NCBI GenBank assembly: GCA_937890825.1
Contig: CALADS010000043.1
Span: 23,334-87,333 of the forward strand
Length of the DNA stretch: 64,000 nt
Reading direction: 5' to 3'
From: an uncultured Bacteroides sp.
Lineage (GTDB): Bacteria; Bacteroidota; Bacteroidia; Bacteroidales; Bacteroidaceae
The notes under the pieces are model-generated. The model searched no databases. It saw nothing but the letters and a program-made list of their open reading frames with translations, and was not told the origin of the DNA. The position numbers and the translations under genes are program-made. This document shows positions 1-8,590 of this stretch, one piece after another. The stretch's first letter is position 1. The number at the start of each line of letters is the position of its first letter.

Positions 1-993
1 CTGTATGAAGCAGTACACGAACCTACGGTGCACGAAATCATGGTGACGCAGTATCGGGTGGCAGAAAACTCATCGGTCATCAATACCTTGATAGCCGCGG
101 CACAGAACGGCAAGCAGGTGACCGTATTTGTGGAGCTAAAGGCACGGTTTGACGAAGAGAACAACCTGGCCACTGCTGAAATGATGAAGAATGCCGGCAT
201 ACACATTATATATAGTCTGCCCAAACTGAAAGTACATGCCAAAGTGGCATTGGTACTGCGACAAGATGAAGCAGGCAAACGACTGAAGAGTTACGCATAC
301 ATCAGCACGGGAAACTTTAATGAGAAAACAGCCCGACTCTATGCCGACTGCGGCCTGTTTACCTGCAACGAACAACTGGTAGATGACCTGCACCACTTGT
401 TTCAGACCCTGCAGGGAAAGGAAGGGGCGCAGTTCAAACGGCTGCTGGTGGCGCAATTCAACCTTATACCCGAACTGAACCGCCTCATCGACCGGGAAAT
501 AGCCCTGGCACGTGAAGGAAAGAAAGGACGCATCATCCTTAAAATGAATGCCCTGCAAGATACCTCCATGATAGACCGACTATACGAGGCATCGGAAGCG
601 GGCGTAGAGATAGACCTCATCGTGAGGGGTATCTGCTGCCTCATTCCCGGACAGCCCTATAGCCGAAACATCCGTGTGACGCGCATCGTGGATACATTCC
701 TGGAACATGCCCGTGTGTGGTACTTCGGCAACAACGGATGCCCGGATATTTTTATAGGCTCGCCCGACTGGATGAAACGCAACCTCTACAAACGAATCGA
801 AGCCGTGACCCCCATCCTGGATCCCGACTTGAAAGAAGAGTTGACACAGATGCTGCGCATACAGCTGGCTGATAAAAGAAAAGCTTGCTTCGTAGACCAC
901 CAACTGCGCAACTGCCCCAAATCGGCATCACCGCAGAAGGAACCGGTACGGGCTCAGTATACCTTCTACGAATACCTGAAAAGCAAATTGTAA
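1..993 (+). CDS. ppk1: Polyphosphate kinase 1, C-terminal part
   Basis: PPK1 reversibly polymerises the gamma-phosphate of ATP into polyphosphate. The gene enters from the left edge, reading in frame from base 1, and about 330 residues of the usual ~690 are visible. The catalytic histidine segment KVHAKVALV lies near codon 79 of the fragment and is followed by the family motif YISTGNFNEKTARLYAD. The second phospholipase-D-like half follows, with GICCLIPG and LEHARVWYFGN, whose His matches the second conserved histidine. The phosphate transporter starts 81 bases downstream on the same strand but has its own promoter. Uptake and storage of phosphate are therefore neighbours without being clearly one operon. 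The start lies outside the window. Confidence 0.95.
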   Translation: MYEAVHEPTVHEIMVTQYRVAENSSVINTLIAAAQNGKQVTVFVELKARFDEENNLATAEMMKNAGIHIIYSLPKLKVHAKVALVLRQDEAGKRLKSYAYISTGNFNEKTARLYADCGLFTCNEQLVDDLHHLFQTLQGKEGAQFKRLLVAQFNLIPELNRLIDREIALAREGKKGRIILKMNALQDTSMIDRLYEASEAGVEIDLIVRGICCLIPGQPYSRNIRVTRIVDTFLEHARVWYFGNNGCPDIFIGSPDWMKRNLYKRIEAVTPILDPDLKEELTQMLRIQLADKRKACFVDHQLRNCPKSASPQKEPVRAQYTFYEYLKSKL

Positions 994-1015
994 CATCGTT
1001 GTAACATGTATGACA

Positions 1016-1045
1016 TTTGGGTGCAACACGAATGTAGTATTTTTG
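1016..1045 (+). promoter_or_regulatory. Bacteroidales promoter of the phosphate transporter
   Basis: A TTTG at 1016-1019 and a TAnnTTTG element (TATTTTTG) at 1038-1045 are separated by 18 bases, close to the Bacteroides -33/-7 consensus. Transcription would start about 20 bases before the ATG of the PiT gene. Confidence 0.6.
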
Positions 1046-1074
1046 CAGCCAGATAAACATAATACATTTTATAC

Positions 1075-3315
1075 ATGGAAACAATTTACCTGGGTATCGT
1101 CATCTTTCTGTTCGTCCTGGCCATCTTCGACTTGGTAGTGGGCGTCAGTAACGATGCGGTCAACTTTCTCCAATCGGCCGTAGGAGCTAAAGCGGCCTCA
1201 TTCAAGACTATGCTCTTTATAGCCGCCATAGGCGTGTTTATCGGAGCTGCACTGAGCAACGGTATGATGGATATTGCCCGACACGGCATCTATCAGCCCG
1301 AGCATTTCTATTTTGCCGAGATTATGTGCATCCTGCTGGCCGTGATGCTGACCGACGTGGTGCTGCTCGATGTATTCAACACCATGGGACTACCGACCTC
1401 TACCACTGTATCTATGGTATTCGAGTTGCTGGGCGGTACCTTTGCCATCTCTCTTATCAAGGTGTACAGCGATAACTCACTGGTGCTGGGCGACCTTATC
1501 AATACCGACAAAGCCCTTTCGGTAATCATGGCTATCTTCGTATCTGTGGCCATCGCCTTCTTCTTCGGTATGCTGGTGCAATGGCTGGCCCGTATCGTGT
1601 TCTCCTTCAACTATAAGAAACACATGAAATACAGCATTGCCCTGTTTGGCGGCATCGCAGCTACTTCCATCATCTACTTTATGCTAATCAAAGGTCTGAA
1701 AGACAGCTCTTTCATGACCCCCGAAAATAAAGCCTGGATTCAAGAAAACACCCTGATGCTCATCGGTTCGTGCTTCGTATTCTTCACCATCCTGATGCAG
1801 ATTCTGCACTGGTGCCGGGTGAACATCTTCAAGATAGTGGTGATGCTGGGTACCTTTGCCCTGGCCCTGGCCTTTGCCGGCAACGACTTGGTAAACTTCA
1901 TCGGTGTACCTCTGGCCGGATATTCATCTTATATGGACTATATCAATAATGGCACGGCTGCCGGTGTAGACGGTCATCTGATGACCTCGCTGCTGGGCCC
2001 GGCTAAAACTCCCTGGTACTTCTTGATAGCTGCCGGAGTTGTAATGGTATACGCCCTCTGCACTTCGAAGAAAGCACACAACGTAATCAAGACTTCGGTA
2101 GACTTGGCGCGCCAGGACGAAGGAGAAGAAAACTTCGGCAGTACCCCTATCGCCCGTACACTGGTACGCTTCAGCCTGACCATAGCCAACGGACTTTCCA
2201 AGACCATGCCCGAAGGCACTAAGCGATGGATAAACACCCGCTTCTGCAAGGATGAAGCCATTATGGCCGACGGTGCAGCCTTCGACTTGGTACGTGCTTC
2301 TGTCAATCTGGTATTGGCAGGTCTGCTCATCGCCCTGGGTACCTCTCTGAAATTGCCGCTCTCTACCACCTACGTTACCTTCATGGTAGCCATGGGTACC
2401 TCACTGGCCGACCGTGCCTGGGGGCGCGACTCTGCCGTGTTCCGCATCACAGGTGTGCTGAGTGTCATCGGCGGCTGGTTCATTACCGCCGGAGCAGCCT
2501 TTACCATCTGCTTCTTCGTAGCCATGCTGATTCACTTCGGAGGCAGCACTGCCATCGTTCTGCTGATTGCCCTGGCTGTATTCATGCTGATTCGCAGCCA
2601 AGTGATGTATAAGAAACGCAAAGCCAAAGAAAAAGACAGCGAAACGCTGAAACAGCTCATGAAGAGCACGGACAATGAAGAGATTCTGAAACTGCTGCGC
2701 GAACATACCCGCGAAGAACTGAGCAAAATTCTCAACTTTACAGAAGAAAACTTCGAACGCACGGTGACTGCCTTCCTGCACGAGAACCTGAGGGGTCTGC
2801 GCCGCTCTATGGGAGAAGTGAAGTTCCAAAAGCAACTGGTGAAGCAGATGATGCGCAGCGGAACACTGGCCATGTGCAGACTGAACAACAATACCGTACT
2901 GGACAAGGGTCTGTACTACTACCAGGGCAATGACTTTGCCAGCGAACTGGTATACAGCGTAGGACGTCTGTGCGAACCTTGCCTGGAACACGTAGACAAT
3001 AACTTCAAGCCACTGAACCCCACCCAGAAAGGCGAGTTTGGCGATGTAAAAGAAGACATCACCTACCTGCTGCAAATGTGCAGACACCGCATAGAACATT
3101 CCGACTACGAAGGTATGGAGACTGAAGTGCACAAGGCTATGGAACTGAACAACCAGCTGGCACAGCTGAAGCGCGAAGAACTGCAGCGTATCCGCACCGA
3201 AGCCGGCAGCATCAAGGTTAGTATGGTATATCTGAATATGATTCAGGAGGCCCAAAATGTAGTGACCTACACCTCGAACCTCCTGAAAGTAAGCCGGAAA
3301 TTCCAGACCGTTTAA
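1075..3315 (+). CDS. PiT-family inorganic phosphate transporter with PhoU-like tail
   Basis: This inner-membrane symporter probably imports inorganic phosphate. The 746-residue protein carries the two PiT signatures: one near residue 25 (VSNDAVNFLQSAVGAKAA) and one near residue 267 (FAGNDLVNFIGVPLAG). Many hydrophobic segments run to about residue 510. The last ~230 residues are charged and helical and resemble the PhoU/DUF47-like extension of long Bacteroidetes PiT proteins; that likeness is my inference. The counter-ion is not readable from the sequence. The stop overlaps the stop of the convergent CCA-adding enzyme gene by four bases. It follows ppk1, which fits a phosphate-handling neighbourhood. 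Confidence 0.9.
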   Translation: METIYLGIVIFLFVLAIFDLVVGVSNDAVNFLQSAVGAKAASFKTMLFIAAIGVFIGAALSNGMMDIARHGIYQPEHFYFAEIMCILLAVMLTDVVLLDVFNTMGLPTSTTVSMVFELLGGTFAISLIKVYSDNSLVLGDLINTDKALSVIMAIFVSVAIAFFFGMLVQWLARIVFSFNYKKHMKYSIALFGGIAATSIIYFMLIKGLKDSSFMTPENKAWIQENTLMLIGSCFVFFTILMQILHWCRVNIFKIVVMLGTFALALAFAGNDLVNFIGVPLAGYSSYMDYINNGTAAGVDGHLMTSLLGPAKTPWYFLIAAGVVMVYALCTSKKAHNVIKTSVDLARQDEGEENFGSTPIARTLVRFSLTIANGLSKTMPEGTKRWINTRFCKDEAIMADGAAFDLVRASVNLVLAGLLIALGTSLKLPLSTTYVTFMVAMGTSLADRAWGRDSAVFRITGVLSVIGGWFITAGAAFTICFFVAMLIHFGGSTAIVLLIALAVFMLIRSQVMYKKRKAKEKDSETLKQLMKSTDNEEILKLLREHTREELSKILNFTEENFERTVTAFLHENLRGLRRSMGEVKFQKQLVKQMMRSGTLAMCRLNNNTVLDKGLYYYQGNDFASELVYSVGRLCEPCLEHVDNNFKPLNPTQKGEFGDVKEDITYLLQMCRHRIEHSDYEGMETEVHKAMELNNQLAQLKREELQRIRTEAGSIKVSMVYLNMIQEAQNVVTYTSNLLKVSRKFQTV

Positions 3316-4745
3316 TCCACGGCCTTTAATCCCATCTCAGCTGCCCGTTGCATCATCAGTGCACGGGCAGCTTCGTATTCGTTAGGAATCACACTGTTCC
3401 AAATGGCATCCTTGATAACCTGCTTCAAGATACCCACTTCCTTACAAGGCTGCAAGCCAAAAGTCTGCATAATCTCCTCGCCACTTACAGGCGGCTGGAA
3501 ATTGCGGTAGTCGTCTTTCTTCTGCAAATCGGCCATCTTCTCGCGTACCAGCTGGAAATTCTGCAGGAAACGCTTCTTGCGTTCGCTGTTCTTCGAAGTA
3601 ATATCCGCTTCACAAAGGGTCATCAAATCATCGATGTACTCTCCCGCCTCAAAGAGCAGTCTGCGCACCGCAGAATCGGTCACCTCATCATCGGCTATCA
3701 CGATGGGGCGCATATGCAGCCCTACCAGCGTCTGCACATACTTCATCTTCTCGTTCATGGGCAACTTCATCTTACGGAAAATACCCGGAATCATGCGCTC
3801 GCCGATGTAGTTATGGTTATGGAAGGTCCACCCCACACGAGCATCCCAGCGCTTGGTGGTCGGCTTGCCGATGTCGTGCAGCAAGGCCGCCCAGCGCAGC
3901 CACAAGTTATCCGTATGCTTACAGATATTATCCAGCACCTCCAGCGTGTGATAAAAGTTGTCTTTATGCGCACGGCCGTTGCGCGACTCCACTCCCTGCA
4001 GCGCCACCAGTTCGGGGAAGATAAGCTCCAACAGCCCCGAACGGTCTAAGTCGATGAATCCCTTGGAAGGAATAGGTGAAAGCATAATCTTATTCAGCTC
4101 ATCGGCAATGCGTTCTTTCGATATGATGCTGATGCGCTCGCGGTTACGGCACAAAGAATCAAAAGTCTCATCGTCGATATAAAAATTCAGCTGAGTGGCA
4201 AAGCGCACACAGCGCATCATGCGCAAAGGGTCGTCGCTGAAAGTAATGTCCGGGTCCAGCGGCGTGCGTATGGTGCGATCCTTCATGTCGTACATCCCGT
4301 CGAAAGGATCTACCAACTCGCCAAAACGCTCACGGTTCAGGCACACCGCCAGTGCATTGATGGTAAAGTCGCGCCGGTTCTGGTCATCCTCCAGCGTACC
4401 ATCCTCCACAATGGGTTTACGCGAATCGTGCGTGTACGACTCCTTGCGGGCCCCCACAAACTCTACTTCGGTACCTTTATATTTCAGCTGGGCTGTACCG
4501 AAATTCTTGAACACGGAGAGGTGCGCTCCCCGCCCCAGTTTGGCAGCCAGTGCCTCGGCCATAGCAATGCCGCTTCCCACCACTACCACATCGATGTCTT
4601 TCGACGGGCGTTGCAGAAAAATATCGCGCACATAGCCTCCCACCACGTAACACTCCAGTCCCAGCTCATCGGCTGTCTCAGAAATCTTATGAAATACCGG
4701 TTCACTGAAACGCTGTTTCAGCTCCTCTCTAGTCAGCTCAATCAT
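3312..4745 (-). CDS. CCA-adding tRNA nucleotidyltransferase with HD domain
   Basis: This class II polymerase-beta-type nucleotidyltransferase is expected to add or repair the CCA end of tRNAs in the cytoplasm. Visible in its 477 residues are the GGYVRD motif (residues 36-41), the metal-binding DIDVVVVG (about 50-57), RRDFTINALAV (about 134) and a C-terminal HD phosphohydrolase domain with HTLEVLDNI and LHDIGKPT. The HD domain is common in bacterial CCA enzymes and may give 2',3'-cyclic phosphatase activity. A poly(A) polymerase is the alternative within this superfamily. The presence of the HD domain and the size favour the CCA enzyme. It starts at an ATG about 25 bases after a TATCTTTG element. 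Confidence 0.9.
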   Translation of the reverse strand: MIELTREELKQRFSEPVFHKISETADELGLECYVVGGYVRDIFLQRPSKDIDVVVVGSGIAMAEALAAKLGRGAHLSVFKNFGTAQLKYKGTEVEFVGARKESYTHDSRKPIVEDGTLEDDQNRRDFTINALAVCLNRERFGELVDPFDGMYDMKDRTIRTPLDPDITFSDDPLRMMRCVRFATQLNFYIDDETFDSLCRNRERISIISKERIADELNKIMLSPIPSKGFIDLDRSGLLELIFPELVALQGVESRNGRAHKDNFYHTLEVLDNICKHTDNLWLRWAALLHDIGKPTTKRWDARVGWTFHNHNYIGERMIPGIFRKMKLPMNEKMKYVQTLVGLHMRPIVIADDEVTDSAVRRLLFEAGEYIDDLMTLCEADITSKNSERKKRFLQNFQLVREKMADLQKKDDYRNFQPPVSGEEIMQTFGLQPCKEVGILKQVIKDAIWNSVIPNEYEAARALMMQRAAEMGLKAVD

Positions 4746-4769
4746 ATTCTACTAATCAATATTAATGTG

Positions 4770-4777
4770 CAAAGATA
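4770..4777 (-). promoter_or_regulatory. -7 element of the CCA-adding enzyme gene
   Basis: On the minus strand this reads TATCTTTGC, a perfect TAnnTTTG core. It lies 25 bases before the ATG. It is back to back with the promoter of the lipoprotein gene on the other strand. Confidence 0.55.
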
Positions 4778-4800
4778 CGTCTTTTCACCGATATTATTGC

Positions 4801-4808
4801 TATTTTTG
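4801..4808 (+). promoter_or_regulatory. -7 element of the lipoprotein gene
   Basis: TATTTTTG followed by C matches the Bacteroides -7 core and sits 27 bases before the ATG at 4835. I see no clear TTG at the -33 distance. Confidence 0.5.
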
Positions 4809-4834
4809 CACCGAAACTCAAACTCATAGAACCC

Positions 4835-5674
4835 ATGAAGAGAATACTTATGCTGGCGTGTTTGTGTGGCACGCTGTTCTCCTGCGAAGATGTGGAGAAA
4901 AAAGCCGGCGAAAAGCTACAGGCTGCCCGCACGGCCTTTGAACAGGGCGACTACAACGCTGCCAAGAGTCTGATAGACAGCATCAAAACCATCTATCCCA
5001 AAGCCTTTGAAACCCGACGGGCCGGCATCTATCTGATGCAGGAAGTGGAGCTGGCAGAACAGGAAAAGACACTGGCCTACCTGGACAGTATGCTGACCGA
5101 GAAACAGCAGGCACTGGATGCTATCCGACATAAATACGTACTGGAAAAAGATGCCGAGTACCAAGAGGTAGGCAACTACCTGACTCCGTCGCAAGTAATA
5201 GAAAAAAACCTGCACCGCTGCTACTTACGCTTCCAGACAGACGAAACGGGACTGATGAGCATGACTTCCATCTACTGCGGAAGCCGCCCCATACACCACA
5301 TTGCCGTGAAAGTAACCGCACCGGACGGCAGCTTTGCCGAAACACCGGCATCGAGCGACAGCTACGAAACCAGCAACCTGGGAGAAACCATAGAAAAAGC
5401 CGACTATAAACTGGGAGCCGACGGCAGCGTCATCAGCTTCATCTGCATGAACAAGGACAAAAACCTGCGGGTGAACTACCAGGGTGAACGCTCCTACTCT
5501 ACCCAAATGACTCCTGCCGACCGACAGGCTGCCTATGAAGTGTATCAGCTGGCTCAGCTCCTGGCCGCTATCACGGAAATCAAGAAGAATCAGGAAGAGG
5601 CCTTGCTGAAGAAAGAGTTCGTACAACGAAAGATGACTGAAAGAAAAGACAAAGCTACAGCTCAGACAGAGTAA
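4835..5674 (+). CDS. Conserved Bacteroidales lipoprotein, function unknown
   Basis: The 279-residue protein starts with a short signal peptide ending in LFSC, a lipobox with Cys at residue 17, so it should be anchored in the envelope. Residues 18-60 look like a single TPR-like helical pair (a segment with EQGDYNAAKSLIDSIK). A long charged helix follows, then a beta-rich middle (residues ~125-215), and finally a charged helical C-terminus rich in Lys, Glu and Gln. I recognise no catalytic motif. It stands alone between a divergent gene and the small DUF4250 gene. Confidence 0.75.
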   Translation: MKRILMLACLCGTLFSCEDVEKKAGEKLQAARTAFEQGDYNAAKSLIDSIKTIYPKAFETRRAGIYLMQEVELAEQEKTLAYLDSMLTEKQQALDAIRHKYVLEKDAEYQEVGNYLTPSQVIEKNLHRCYLRFQTDETGLMSMTSIYCGSRPIHHIAVKVTAPDGSFAETPASSDSYETSNLGETIEKADYKLGADGSVISFICMNKDKNLRVNYQGERSYSTQMTPADRQAAYEVYQLAQLLAAITEIKKNQEEALLKKEFVQRKMTERKDKATAQTE

Positions 5675-5878
5675 AGCTATACCTTGAGCTAGATATAACT
5701 ATACCTTAATAGGTATAAAGCTACAGGTGAAACAGCACATAACTGGAAGCACCTATGAGCATAGCTGTACACCATGCTGCGGAACGACTGCGTTTTTTTG
5801 ATATACATCAATCTACGGAACAAGCAAATCATTTATCTTTGCGGCGGTATTAGTAACTATATAAAAAGAAGAAAGTAA
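5675..5878. other. Intergenic region with palindrome and promoter
   Basis: A hairpin TATACCT-TAAT-AGGTATA lies at 5700-5717, shortly after the lipoprotein stop. It has no T-tract and so is a weak terminator candidate. A TATCTTTGC promoter core at 5834-5841 is about 38 bases before the DUF4250 start. I see no further coding capacity. Confidence 0.45.
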
Positions 5879-6055
5879 ATGAAATTACCCGAAGATCCGA
5901 TGATGCTATACAGCTTCATCAATTTGAAATTGAGAGATTTCTACCCTTCATTGGATGCCCTTTGCGAAGACATGAACGTAGAAAAGGAAGTTATCATCAT
6001 CAAACTGAAAAGTGTAGGATTTGAATACAGCCCGGAACGTAACCGGTTCTGGTAA
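5879..6055 (+). CDS. DUF4250 family small protein
   Basis: This is a 58-residue protein starting at ATG 5879 (MKLPEDPMMLYSFINLKLRD). The pattern LP-DP-ML...N-KLRDFYPSLDALCEDMNV...GFEYSPERN-FW is the DUF4250 family as I know it: small, cytosolic, no known function, found in Bacteroidetes and Firmicutes. The helix-turn-helix-like spacing (ALCEDMNVEKEVIIIKLKSVGF) hints at a winged or HTH fold, but that is inference. It has its own -7 element and is followed at once by a strong terminator, so it is a single-gene transcript. Confidence 0.85.
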   Translation: MKLPEDPMMLYSFINLKLRDFYPSLDALCEDMNVEKEVIIIKLKSVGFEYSPERNRFW

Positions 6056-6079
6056 AACAGAAAAAAAAACAAAAAAGTA

Positions 6080-6128
6080 CAAGGCATGACAAGCGGTCAG
6101 TGAGCGCTGTCATGCCTTGCTTCTTTTT
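6080..6128 (+). terminator. Rho-independent terminator after DUF4250
   Basis: The stem CAAGGCATGACA(a)GCG at 6080-6095 pairs with CGCTGTCATGCCTTG at 6105-6119 and is followed by TTCTTTTTAT. It also lies downstream of the convergent permease gene and may serve both strands. Confidence 0.85.
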
Positions 6129-6173
6129 ATGTATATACTGCCGCCAGAATAGCCCTTCCGGAAAGAATACCGA

Positions 6174-7193
6174 TTAATGCATGCCCCGCTGATGCACTAT
6201 GACGTAGATAATGATCGGAGCACCTATCAGCGGAGTAACTGCATTTAACGGAAGCAGACCCGACTCGCCGGGAAGTACACAAAGTAAATTACACACCAAG
6301 GCCACCACAGCACCACACAGCATGGTAACAGGCAGCAAGGAACGATGATTGGATGTGCCCAACAGCATACGGGCCACGTGGGGAACAGCCAGCCCAATAA
6401 ACGACACCGGTCCGCAAAAGGCTGTAGTTACAGCCGTAAGCAATCCGGTAACCACCAGTAACCAATTGCGCACCGCCCGTACACGAATGCCCAGATTTTC
6501 GGCGTAACGTTCCCCTAAGAGCAAGGCATTGAGGGGCTTAATCAGCAGCAATGAGCCCAGCAGCCCCAGCAGCGTAACCCCGGCAAAGTAAGGAAGCTGC
6601 TGCAAAGATACGCCGCCAAAATTTCCCATACCCCAAATCAGATAAGACTGCACCCCCTCGGCAGTAGCAAAGAAATTAAGCAGTGAAATGGCCGATGAGG
6701 TGATATATCCTATCATGATACCGGCTATCAACAGCATCACGGTGCTGCGAATCAAGGTAGAGAGAAACAGCACAAATGCCATAATCAGCATGGAGCCCGC
6801 AAATGCAGCCAGCAACACGGACAGAAAGCCTGAAGCACTAAAGGTGCCGGCCGTAACACTGCCCCCCAGCCACAACATCACCAAGGCCACCCCCAGACTG
6901 GCACCGGAATTGATACCCAGTATCGAAGGGCCCGCCAAAGGATTCTTGAAGGCCGTCTGAAGCATCAGCCCGCATACGGCCAGCGCTCCCCCACTCAGCA
7001 CCGCAGTAACGGCCTGCGGAAAGCGCGACTCCCACAAAATGAAACTCCACGTGGCCTTGTCTGGCTCATTGCCGCAAAGCATCTGCCACACCTGCTGCGC
7101 CGGGATGTGTACTGACCCTATCAACAAATTGGCCAGAAAAAGCAAGCCTATCAGTCCCAACAGCCCTGCTCCGTATACTCCTCCCCTACTCAT
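6174..7193 (-). CDS. FecCD/BtuC-type ABC transporter permease
   Basis: The 339-residue integral membrane protein has about nine to ten hydrophobic segments and the family segments ESRFPQAVTAVLSGGALAV, GLMLQTAFKNPLAGPSILGINSGASLGV and FIGLAVPHVARMLLG. The GLAVPH loop is where BtuC/FecD-type permeases contact their ATPase. It overlaps the upstream binding-protein gene by four bases, so the two are co-translated. The substrate could be a corrinoid, heme or ferric siderophore; the sequence does not decide. No ATP-binding subunit gene follows, which is unusual. Confidence 0.93.
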   Translation of the reverse strand: MSRGGVYGAGLLGLIGLLFLANLLIGSVHIPAQQVWQMLCGNEPDKATWSFILWESRFPQAVTAVLSGGALAVCGLMLQTAFKNPLAGPSILGINSGASLGVALVMLWLGGSVTAGTFSASGFLSVLLAAFAGSMLIMAFVLFLSTLIRSTVMLLIAGIMIGYITSSAISLLNFFATAEGVQSYLIWGMGNFGGVSLQQLPYFAGVTLLGLLGSLLLIKPLNALLLGERYAENLGIRVRAVRNWLLVVTGLLTAVTTAFCGPVSFIGLAVPHVARMLLGTSNHRSLLPVTMLCGAVVALVCNLLCVLPGESGLLPLNAVTPLIGAPIIIYVIVHQRGMH

Positions 7194-8317
7194 TCCAGTT
7201 TACGGAAATAATGGAGTCCGCCAAATCCACCTAACTCCGGATGAAACATCTGTATAAAATCCTCCAGCAAACGCTCGGGATGAAAAGGTGTCTCTTCATA
7301 ATAAGGTATATATGCCGTGTTGCATCCATAGATGGTGTGCTGTCTGAAAGCCTTGAAACGGGCATACCCTGCATACTCGGCACGCAAGTCATCGTACGTC
7401 AAATCTTTAGGAGAATTATATTTGATAAGCCATACATCGGCCTCACCTGCCTTGTCGAATACAGTTTCAAAGGCCAAAGGCACCGAGCCGTTCTGAGGCG
7501 TATAATCGAAAGGATAATCGGCACAAGCATCCCGATAGAGTCCGGCCAGCGTGCTGCCCCCACCCGGCATATACCAGGCAGAACCACTCTTACGCTCACT
7601 GAACACGGAAAGACGGACAGACGAAAGACTCGCCCGATGACAAAGCTCCCCGTAACGCTGCTCCACCTCTTGGAAAAGGCTGTCGGCCTCAGCAGCCACC
7701 CCGAAGAGTCGTCCGTACAGGCGCACCCATTCGGCACGTCCCAATGCAGAAGTTTCCATATAATCGGCACATTCTATCAAAGGAATATTCAGTTTCTCTA
7801 TCTTCCCATACCCACCGCTGTTCTCGAAAGGCGACAACAGCACTGCATCGGGCGAAAGATCGATGACCCGTTCCAGATCGGGCTGCATGGCATCGCCACA
7901 ATCTACTATCCGGCCAGCCCTTACAGCTGAATGAATGCTATCGAGGCAGATATACTTCAAATCGCACACCCCGGCTATGGAACTGCCTACCCCCAGTTCC
8001 TGCAACAGACTGCAGTGAACGGCCGAATACACCAGCGAGCGCTGCAACGGTGTACGCACCACCGTACCCTGCGGAAGCATGGAAGGCAACTCCTTATCGC
8101 GCGGCACCAGGATATAAGTATGGAGGACATGAAGCGTGTCCCACGGATTACGCAACGTGGCCACCTGGTAATCTTTATAATCTACCCAAGTGAACAAACG
8201 AGCATGTCTCACCTCCAAGGTATCACCGGAAAGAGAATGCTCTGCCTGCCTCTTTCCGCTTCCACAGGCGCCACACAGCACTGCGATGGAAAACCACAAA
8301 ATCAGTAGTTTATTCAT
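7190..8317 (-). CDS. Periplasmic-binding lipoprotein for iron/corrinoid-type ABC importer
   Basis: This is a substrate-binding protein of the BtuF/FhuD class, 375 residues from the chosen start MNKLLILWFS. A lipobox LCGAC puts it on the outer face of the inner membrane. The helical-backbone class features are visible: SLLQELGVGSSIAGVCD, PDLERVIDLSPDAVLLSPFENSGG, and a C-terminal HTIYGCNTAYIPYYEETPFHPERLLEDF. An in-frame ATG at 8347 lies inside the -7 promoter element, so it cannot be the start. The ATG at 8329 is possible. The first gene of a two-gene operon with the permease. Confidence 0.9.
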   Translation of the reverse strand: MNKLLILWFSIAVLCGACGSGKRQAEHSLSGDTLEVRHARLFTWVDYKDYQVATLRNPWDTLHVLHTYILVPRDKELPSMLPQGTVVRTPLQRSLVYSAVHCSLLQELGVGSSIAGVCDLKYICLDSIHSAVRAGRIVDCGDAMQPDLERVIDLSPDAVLLSPFENSGGYGKIEKLNIPLIECADYMETSALGRAEWVRLYGRLFGVAAEADSLFQEVEQRYGELCHRASLSSVRLSVFSERKSGSAWYMPGGGSTLAGLYRDACADYPFDYTPQNGSVPLAFETVFDKAGEADVWLIKYNSPKDLTYDDLRAEYAGYARFKAFRQHTIYGCNTAYIPYYEETPFHPERLLEDFIQMFHPELGGFGGLHYFRKLE

Positions 8318-8344
8318 AAGCTTAATCATTAATAAGATGCTTGG

Positions 8345-8352
8345 CAAAGGTA
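8345..8352 (-). promoter_or_regulatory. -7 element of the ABC importer operon
   Basis: TACCTTTG on the minus strand, 28 bases before the binding-protein start. It decides against the longer reading frame that begins inside it. I found no cobalamin riboswitch core between it and the gene; the leader is too short. Confidence 0.5.
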
Positions 8353-8444
8353 GAAAAAGTTTCGAGGATTAGGAAAAAATGATTCGCATTCCTAAAGAAC
8401 ATGTTCCATAAACAGCCGGATAGGCAGATTTTGCAGGCTGCTTT

Positions 8445-8518
8445 CTGACAGTTTGGCAGATAAGACTGACAGAAAAAGCGAGTGGCATCTGGCATGAACC
8501 TTTTGGCACACCGTTTGT
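8445..8518 (+). promoter_or_regulatory. dnaK control region: CTGnCA palindrome plus sigma-54-like promoter
   Basis: A 15-base imperfect palindrome CTGACAGTTTGGCAG (8445-8459) is followed, 44 bases later, by TGGCACACCGTTTGT (8504-8518). The latter has the GG-N10-G(T/C) arrangement of sigma-54 promoters, with GT in place of the usual GC. The same pair occurs upstream of grpE at 47462-47545. A second GACAG copy lies at 8467-8471. There is no TAnnTTTG core in the region, which fits control by an alternative sigma factor. Confidence 0.5.
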
Positions 8519-8529
8519 CTTATAGATGA

Positions 8530-8550
8530 TGTCTGCCGATGAGGCGGACA
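8530..8550 (+). promoter_or_regulatory. Hairpin in the dnaK 5' leader
   Basis: TGTCTGCC and GGCGGACA form an eight-pair stem with a GATGA loop in the predicted untranslated leader, 40 bases before the ATG. It has no T-tract, so it may affect mRNA stability or heat sensing, not termination. Confidence 0.35.
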
Positions 8551-8590
8551 GAATAAAAAACGAATAATAACAAATAAAAATAAGAACATC

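Noticed and set aside
2401..3255. 284-residue open frame opposite the PiT gene
   Set aside because: It is a shadow of the codon pattern of a well-supported gene, with no signal or domain of its own.
8341..8590. Cobalamin riboswitch before the ABC importer or dnaK
   Set aside because: I looked for the conserved B12-box type sequence and found none; the importer leader is also too short.
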